In this document: in pieces, positions 6,868-10,303 of the stretch | Layout: every line of letters starts with the position of its first letter | Position numbering within the stretch: the first letter of the stretch is position 1 | Source: Deltaproteobacteria bacterium | Lineage (GTDB): Bacteria; Desulfobacterota; Desulfobulbia; Desulfobulbales; UBA5123 | Reading direction: 5' to 3' | NCBI GenBank assembly: GCA_021788685.1 | Contig: JAJYKH010000074.1 | Location: forward strand, 1 to 10,303 | DNA length: 10,303 nt | The notes under the pieces: generated by a model | What the model saw: only the letters and a program-made list of their open reading frames with translations | The model's database searches: none | Told to the model about the DNA's origin: nothing | Program-made: the position numbers and the translations under genes

Positions 6868-6872
6868 GGGAG

Positions 6873-6879
6873 ACCTCCT
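6873..6879 (-). promoter_or_regulatory. Strong ribosome binding site for the lipoprotein
   Basis: A full AGGAGGT on the minus strand sits 5 nt before the ATG at 6867. It decides that start over longer in-frame alternatives. Confidence 0.8.
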
Positions 6880-6914
6880 GAGGCAAATGAATGATAAAAG
6901 GCGAGAGTGCCCGG

Positions 6915-7427
6915 CTACAGTTCTTTCAGGATGAGCTCGGACAGCGGCTTGCGGGTGGATTGCTGGCGCCGGTGACGCGGATGGCCCACCGCCACGACCG
7001 CTGCCAGCTCGTACCGGTCGGAAAGACCCAGGATGCCATTCACCGCAGTCTTGTTCTGGAGAATCTGGCCGAGCCACACCGCCCCCAGGTCCAGGGCCTC
7101 CGCCGCGAGCAGCATGTTCTGCAGGCAGGCGCCCGCTGCCTGCTGATCTTTGGTTTCATGGTACATGGCCTCCCGGTCGAGATAAACGGCGATCACCGCC
7201 GGCGCCCCTTTTACGATGTGCCCGTAAGTGGTCTGGCCAGCCAGGGCGGCCCGGATGGCTGGGTCCCGGACAACGACGAAGCGCCAGGGCTGATTGTTCA
7301 GCCCGGAAGGAGCCCAGCTGCCGGCCTCGATGATGGCGCGGAGCTGCTCGCTGCCGACTTGCTCTTCGGTATATTCGCGGATGGAGCGGCGGCGGTGGAT
7401 GGCTTCGAGAATCGGGGCGGGCATCAT
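6915..7427 (-). CDS. Nitroreductase-family FMN oxidoreductase
   Basis: This 170-aa protein belongs to the FMN-dependent nitroreductase superfamily, cytosolic NAD(P)H-linked flavoenzymes acting on nitro compounds, quinones or flavins. Evidence: the N-terminal RRRSIREYT (12-20) that contacts the FMN phosphate, WAPSGLNNQPWRFVVV (38-53), GACLQNMLLAAEALDLGAVWLG in the middle, and a C-terminal VAVGHPRHRRQQSTRKPLSEL of the type seen in short nitroreductases. Length is normal for the short branch. The exact substrate is not predictable. Two ATGs stand side by side (7427 and 7424); a GGAAAG sequence is better placed for the second. It is the first gene of the minus-strand cluster and has its own promoter. 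Confidence 0.92.
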   Translation of the reverse strand: MMPAPILEAIHRRRSIREYTEEQVGSEQLRAIIEAGSWAPSGLNNQPWRFVVVRDPAIRAALAGQTTYGHIVKGAPAVIAVYLDREAMYHETKDQQAAGACLQNMLLAAEALDLGAVWLGQILQNKTAVNGILGLSDRYELAAVVAVGHPRHRRQQSTRKPLSELILKEL

Positions 7428-7486
7428 CTTTCTTTCCGGCGGAATCGGATTGAAGTGGGCCAGCGGCTTGCCGGGGCAGCACCCAG

Positions 7487-7516
7487 AAGATAGTCGGAGG
7501 ACAGGACCTTTGTCAA
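7487..7516 (-). promoter_or_regulatory. Predicted sigma70 promoter for the nitroreductase cluster
   Basis: On the minus strand a perfect TTGACA (7516-7511) is followed after 18 bp by TATCTT (7492-7487; 4 of 6 to consensus). Transcription would start near 7480 with a leader of about 50 nt. It probably drives the nitroreductase and, since no terminator is seen between the genes, perhaps also the lipoprotein, coaBC and srkA. Confidence 0.5.
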
Positions 7517-7539
7517 ACCCTTTGCATTGTTTAGCCGTG

Positions 7540-7568
7540 TTGCGGCGGCAGGAAGAATCTGGTAGATA
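7540..7568 (+). promoter_or_regulatory. Weak promoter candidate for tatD-yggS
   Basis: TTGCGG (7540-7545) and TAGATA (7563-7568) are 17 bp apart, upstream of tatD in the divergent spacer 7428-7605. Both boxes match consensus poorly. Confidence 0.25.
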
Positions 7569-7605
7569 GGGTCCCGAGAAAAACCCGCGCCCCGAGGAAA
7601 AACGA

Positions 7606-8424
7606 ATGTCCGCTCAGAAGGAAATTCCCCTCCCGCTCCTGCCGGAGGGGGTAAGCCTGATCGATACCCACTGCCATCTCGATATGAAGGCCTATGCCGG
7701 CGACCTGGAGCAGGTGCTCGCCAGGGCCGCTGGCGCCGGGGTCAGACAGGTGCTCTCCATCGGCATCGACCTGGAAAGCTCACGGCGGGCCGTGGCCCTG
7801 GCCGGCCGCCATGAAGGGGTTTTCGCCGCGGTGGGCATCCATCCCCACCATGTGGAAGGGGTGGGTGAGCGGGATTATGAAGAGCTGAGGGACTTGGCCG
7901 CTGCCCCCCGGGTGGTTGGGTACGGAGAAATCGGTATCGATTTGGTGAAGCAGTACGCGCCCGCACCGCTCCAGCTTGAGCATTTCCGGCGGCAGATCCG
8001 CCTGGCCCGGGATCTGGTCCTGCCGCTCATCATCCACGACCGGGGTGCCCACAAGGAGGTCATGGCCGTGCTGCGGGAGGAGGGACCCTTTCCCGCGGGC
8101 GGCGTCATGCACTGCTTTTCCGGCGATGCGGCCCTGGCCCGGGAGGTGGTCGCCCTGGGGTTCCACATCTCGGTGCCCGGGGTGGTTACTTTCAACAAGG
8201 CCGAGACTCTGCAGGAGGCGGTGCGGGCCACGCCCCTCGACCGGCTCCTGGTCGAAACGGACGGGCCGTTCCTGGCGCCGGTTCCTTACCGGGGCAAGCG
8301 CAACGAGCCGGCCTGCGTCCTTTACACCGCGCAGAAGGTGGCGGAGCTGAAAAAAACCGATTTGGCCGTGGTGGCCCGGGCCACCACGGCCAATGCCCGC
8401 CGGCTGTTCCGATTGGAGGGGTGA
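7606..8424 (+). CDS. tatD: TatD-family metal-dependent hydrolase / deoxyribonuclease
   Basis: This 272-aa cytosolic TIM-barrel protein of the amidohydrolase superfamily carries all the TatD metal-site landmarks: DTHCHLD with His22 and His24, GIHPH (77-81), GEIGID with Glu108, His144 in IIHDR, His169 in HCFSGD, and Asp219 in ETDGPF followed by the family's APVPYRGKRNEP. TatD enzymes are Mg-dependent 3'-5' exonucleases tied to DNA repair and DNA turnover. The E. coli paralogues TatD, YcfH and YjjV cannot be told apart here with certainty; the PYRGKRNEP stretch is common to YcfH-like members. A GAGGAA Shine-Dalgarno 6 nt before the ATG at 7606 supports the start, which leaves an N-terminal extension of about 17 residues before the barrel. 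The gene is coupled to yggS. Confidence 0.93.
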   Translation: MSAQKEIPLPLLPEGVSLIDTHCHLDMKAYAGDLEQVLARAAGAGVRQVLSIGIDLESSRRAVALAGRHEGVFAAVGIHPHHVEGVGERDYEELRDLAAAPRVVGYGEIGIDLVKQYAPAPLQLEHFRRQIRLARDLVLPLIIHDRGAHKEVMAVLREEGPFPAGGVMHCFSGDAALAREVVALGFHISVPGVVTFNKAETLQEAVRATPLDRLLVETDGPFLAPVPYRGKRNEPACVLYTAQKVAELKKTDLAVVARATTANARRLFRLEG

Positions 8425-8427
8425 ACC

Positions 8428-9114
8428 ATGGCCACGATCGGGGACAACCTGGCCCGCATCAAGGAACGGATGGTCGCGGCCGCCCGCCGTGCCGGCCGCG
8501 ACCCGGAATCGGTGCGGCTGGTGGCGGTGAGCAAGACCGTGGCTCCCGCGGCGGTCAAGGAGGCGAGGGCGGCCGGGCAGCTGCTGTTCGGGGAGAATTA
8601 CCTCCAGGAGGCCCAGGAGAAGATCAATTCCCTTGGCCCGGGGCTCGCCTGGCATTTCATCGGCCACCTGCAGACCAACAAGGCAAAACAGGCGGCCGGG
8701 CTGTTTTCCATGATCGAAACCGTGGACCGGCTGAAGCTGGCCCGAGCGCTCGATGCCCATTTGGCGGCCACGGGCCGGCGGCTGCCGGTTCTCATCCAGG
8801 TGAACGTCGGCCGGGAGCCGCAAAAGGCCGGGGTCCTGCCCGAGCAGGCCGGGGAGCTGCTCCGGGAGATGAAAGGCCTCGCCCACCTGGAGGTGCGGGG
8901 CCTCATGACCATGCCGCCCTTCTTTGATCAGCCGGAGGCGGCGCGGCCATTCTTTCGCGCCTTGCGGCAGATGGCCCTTGAGCTGGCCGTTCAGGGACTG
9001 CTGGGACCGGGGCCGGTGGAGCTTTCCATGGGCATGTCCGGGGACTTCGAGGTGGCGATCGAGGAGGGGGCCACCCTGGTGCGGGTGGGGACGGCGCTTT
9101 TTGGGAGGAGGTGA
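8428..9114 (+). CDS. yggS: YggS-family PLP homeostasis protein
   Basis: This 228-aa protein is a YggS/PLPBP (PROSC) family member, a cytosolic single-domain TIM-barrel protein that binds pyridoxal 5'-phosphate without known catalysis and helps balance vitamin B6 and amino-acid pools. Lys36 in LVAVSK matches the PLP Schiff-base lysine. FGENYLQEA, WHFIGHLQTNK, IQVN, GLMTMPP and LSMGMSGDFEVAI follow in family order, with GATLVRVGTALFG closing the phosphate-binding end. The length is typical. A GGAGGGG Shine-Dalgarno (8415-8421) lies inside the end of tatD and the ATG is 3 nt after the tatD stop, so the two are co-translated. Effects of YggS on branched-chain amino-acid balance are known in other bacteria. 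An ilvB gene about 1 kb downstream is a neighbour, but it is separated by a converging gene. Confidence 0.96.
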   Translation: MATIGDNLARIKERMVAAARRAGRDPESVRLVAVSKTVAPAAVKEARAAGQLLFGENYLQEAQEKINSLGPGLAWHFIGHLQTNKAKQAAGLFSMIETVDRLKLARALDAHLAATGRRLPVLIQVNVGREPQKAGVLPEQAGELLREMKGLAHLEVRGLMTMPPFFDQPEAARPFFRALRQMALELAVQGLLGPGPVELSMGMSGDFEVAIEEGATLVRVGTALFGRR

Positions 9115-9209
9115 AGCGTTTCAGCCGTAACCGCTCTTCCAACCGTTACATCTGTTCCCGTTGCTTGATCGGCTTGAATGGTTGTAACGGTTTGAACGGC
9201 TTGAGCTCA
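9115..9209. repeat. Inverted array of degenerate 9-bp repeats between convergent genes
   Basis: The right half (9165-9209) parses without gaps into five 9-bp units: TTGATCGGC, TTGAATGGT, TGTAACGGT, TTGAACGGC and TTGAGCTCA. The first four fit the consensus TTGAACGGY at 7-9 of 9 positions. The left half (9115-9159) parses into five more in the opposite orientation, more degenerate (5-7 of 9 to the reverse complement). ACCGTTACA (9142-9150) is the exact complement of TGTAACGGT (9183-9191). The core inverted repeat is longer: 9137-9150 pairs with 9183-9196 at 13 of 14 positions, so the RNA of either strand could form a long stem around a 32-nt loop. The array starts on the base after the yggS stop, and its last unit supplies the stop codon of the opposing gene. 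It may act as a terminator region although there is no T-run. Confidence 0.6.
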
Positions 9210-9788
9210 CTTGTACTTCCCGTGGCACTCCCGGATCATCCGGTTGACCAGGGCCACACCGGCTTTGGCGGCCGGCCAGTCGCTGGTGGCGGCATTCACG
9301 AAGCACTTCCGGACCGCCAGGGTGCAGCCGGCCCAGGCGGCCTGCCATTCCCCGTCGGCGAAGAGATTGAATTCCTCGCACCGTTTCAGCAGCCCTTCGG
9401 TTTCGGCCCGTTCCGGCATCTCACCGGCCTCGATCAGCTTCGAGACCGATTTCCACAGACGGCCGATCTCCCTCTTCAGCTTTCTGCCGCCGTACCCGGT
9501 TTCGGTCTGGGAGCGCGGCGGCATCCGGCCCGAGGGGAGTGCCGCGGCCGGAGAGGGACCTTCCGGGGCCGCCGGTTTCCCGGTCACCGGCATCTTGACG
9601 GCAAGGGCATGGTCGGCCATGTCACCTTTCAGCTTGTGTTTCACCTTGAGAGAGACGGGCTCGCCCACGGCAACCGCATGGCGACCGATCCGCACCTGGC
9701 CCCGTGCAAGGTCGGCTGCCGCTGCCTGCAGCTCCCCGGCGACGTCCGCCCGGCTCAGGCTGCCTTTCTTCTTCTCTTTCTCGGACAT
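9207..9788 (-). CDS. Probable XXXCH-domain protein (GAK-system type)
   Basis: This 193-aa soluble protein has two parts. Residues 1-67 begin with a Lys-rich stretch, then SLSRADVAGELQAAAADLARG and a beta-rich segment (VRIGRHAVAVGEPVSLKVKHK) ending in LAVKMP. This is the layout of amphi-Trp-like and XXXCH-family N-termini. A Pro/Ala/Gly linker (68-95) follows, then a helical region (about 105-193) ending in RECHGKYK, with Cys188-His189 near the very C-terminus. The terminal Cys-His, the helical C-terminus and the N-terminal pattern fit the family named 'GAK system XXXCH protein', whose function is unknown; in some bacteria it sits with ATP-grasp, CofD-like and HprK-like kinase genes. None of those is nearby. 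The CH end lacks the first Cys of a haem CxxCH. Start 9788 is set by a GAGGAG Shine-Dalgarno; the longer open frame to 10259 covers the ilvB promoter and looks non-coding. Confidence 0.6.
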   Translation of the reverse strand: MSEKEKKKGSLSRADVAGELQAAAADLARGQVRIGRHAVAVGEPVSLKVKHKLKGDMADHALAVKMPVTGKPAAPEGPSPAAALPSGRMPPRSQTETGYGGRKLKREIGRLWKSVSKLIEAGEMPERAETEGLLKRCEEFNLFADGEWQAAWAGCTLAVRKCFVNAATSDWPAAKAGVALVNRMIRECHGKYK

Positions 9789-9792
9789 GGGA

Positions 9793-9798
9793 CTCCTC
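9793..9798 (-). promoter_or_regulatory. Ribosome binding site fixing the XXXCH-protein start
   Basis: GAGGAG on the minus strand lies 4 nt before the ATG at 9788. It supports a 193-aa product rather than the 350-aa open frame that runs on to 10259. Confidence 0.65.
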
Positions 9799-9972
9799 GG
9801 AAGGAAAGGGAGGCAAGAAACGACTTTTTCTTTACAAATCAGGCTACCAAAAACGAGAGGCGAGGCAAAAGGGAATTCCTGACATCGGCTTGTTGCTCGC
9901 GGCCGGCCAGGCCAACCTCGCCAGCGCCCTCGGAAAAGGCACAAAAGGGCTGTGCGAACGGGGACAAACGAG
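9799..9972. other. Gene-free part of the divergent spacer upstream of ilvB
   Basis: The spacer between the divergent XXXCH and ilvB genes is 306 bp (9789-10094). This part holds an AT-rich stretch (about 9822-9853) where a minus-strand promoter could lie, but no convincing -35/-10 pair was found. A GGCCGGCC-rich patch near 9901-9910 and a weak CACA/TGTG hairpin near 9940-9954 are the only other structures seen. The short open frames crossing it have no start signals and are not supported as genes. Confidence 0.4.
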
Positions 9973-10000
9973 TTGACAAGTATGTCTGGGAGACTATATT
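9973..10000 (+). promoter_or_regulatory. ilvB: Strong predicted sigma70 promoter for ilvB
   Basis: A perfect TTGACA (9973-9978) and TATATT (9995-10000; 5 of 6) are separated by 16 bp. Transcription should begin near 10007, leaving a leader of about 88 nt before the ilvB ATG. The leader contains a short GCCGC/GCGGC stem (10019-10023 with 10033-10037). No leader peptide rich in Ile, Leu or Val codons and no terminator hairpin was found, so classic attenuation is not supported. Confidence 0.7.
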
Positions 10001-10094
10001 TGATTTCTTTTTGCCAGTGCCGCTCAGCCCACGCGGCGGACCATCGAGATTTCCATCTCCAAGTCCAAATCAATCCAATGCAGGGAAACGACTC

Positions 10095-10303
10095 ATGAAA
10101 ATCACAGGTGCGCAGGCGTTTGTCAAGTGCCTTGAAGAACAGGGTGTGGAGGTCATTTTCGGTTTTCCGGGAGGGGCCGTCATCGATCTCTATGACGAGC
10201 TGCTGAGAACGGACAAGATCACTCACGTGCTGGTCCGCCACGAGCAGGCCGCCATCCACGCGGCCGATGCCTACGGCCGGGTCAAGGGCGACGTCGGCGT
10301 GGC
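10095..10303 (+). CDS. ilvB: Acetolactate synthase large subunit, 5' part (cut by window edge)
   Basis: The first 69 codons of a thiamine-diphosphate enzyme that condenses two pyruvates to acetolactate (or pyruvate with 2-oxobutyrate), the first common step of valine, leucine and isoleucine synthesis. The opening MKITGAQAFVKCLEEQGVEV, the GFPGGAVIDLYDEL stretch and the VRHEQAAIHAADAYGR stretch with the catalytic Glu are typical of acetohydroxyacid synthase large subunits. The frame is still open at the window end; a full subunit would be about 560 aa. The ATG is preceded by AGGGA (10082-10086) at 8 nt. The cytosolic enzyme normally works with a small regulatory subunit (IlvN), which would be expected downstream outside the window. 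ilvB and ilvI isozymes cannot be separated from this fragment. Confidence 0.95.
   Translation, partial: MKITGAQAFVKCLEEQGVEVIFGFPGGAVIDLYDELLRTDKITHVLVRHEQAAIHAADAYGRVKGDVGV

Noticed and set aside
6868..7077. N-terminal extension of the lipoprotein
   Set aside because: It overlaps the nitroreductase gene, and a full AGGAGGT plus signal peptide fix the start at 6867.
7780..8886. 368-aa open frame on the minus strand
   Set aside because: Antisense to tatD and yggS, whose identities are secure.
10078..10098. Six-codon frame (MQGNDS) overlapping the ilvB ATG
   Set aside because: It has no ribosome binding site of its own and no branched-chain amino-acid codons; it contains the ilvB Shine-Dalgarno instead.
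9789..10259. N-terminal extension of the XXXCH gene to 10259
   Set aside because: It would run across the ilvB promoter and the start of ilvB. The Shine-Dalgarno and family-like N-terminus point to 9788.

Overview
The window is GC-rich, densely packed bacterial chromosome. It looks like a Desulfuromonadia / Geobacter-like member of the former Deltaproteobacteria. The pointers are a periplasmic single-haem c-type cytochrome, an HDOD signalling protein, a probable XXXCH ('GAK system') protein and GC-rich codon use. This placement is inference from gene content, not a search result. No phage, IS element, CRISPR array, tRNA or rRNA was seen.

Left part (1-3357, all + strand): the 3' end of a metallo-beta-lactamase-fold hydrolase with unusual metal positions; a short spacer with an REP-like hairpin; an unrecognised 266-aa protein; an HDOD-domain protein behind a credible sigma70 promoter; and a membrane-anchored protein of seven MORN repeats. 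A two-way rho-independent terminator (about 3405-3444) separates this block from the convergent cytochrome gene.

Centre (3476-7427, all - strand): a secreted monohaem cytochrome with no methionine in its mature chain stands alone. Upstream of it on the same strand is a tight cluster, in transcription order: nitroreductase, small lipoprotein, coaBC (coenzyme A synthesis) and srkA (stress-response kinase). The lipoprotein stop and coaBC start are 2 nt apart, and the coaBC stop abuts the srkA ATG. A promoter matching TTGACA-18-TATCTT precedes the nitroreductase and may drive the whole set.

Right part: the region 7428-7605 is divergent and leads into the coupled pair tatD-yggS (+ strand, 3-nt gap). 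yggS converges on the probable XXXCH-protein gene (- strand). The 95-bp junction between them parses as 9-bp units that reverse orientation in the middle, starting just after the yggS stop and ending in the other gene's stop codon. A 306-bp spacer then carries a strong TTGACA-16-TATATT promoter and an ~88-nt leader for the start of an acetolactate synthase large-subunit gene (ilvB), cut by the window edge.

Most of the window is housekeeping. The parts that look least ordinary are the nonamer junction, the probable orphan XXXCH protein, the Met-less cytochrome, the metal-site-altered MBL protein, the anchored MORN protein and the unrecognised 266-aa protein.
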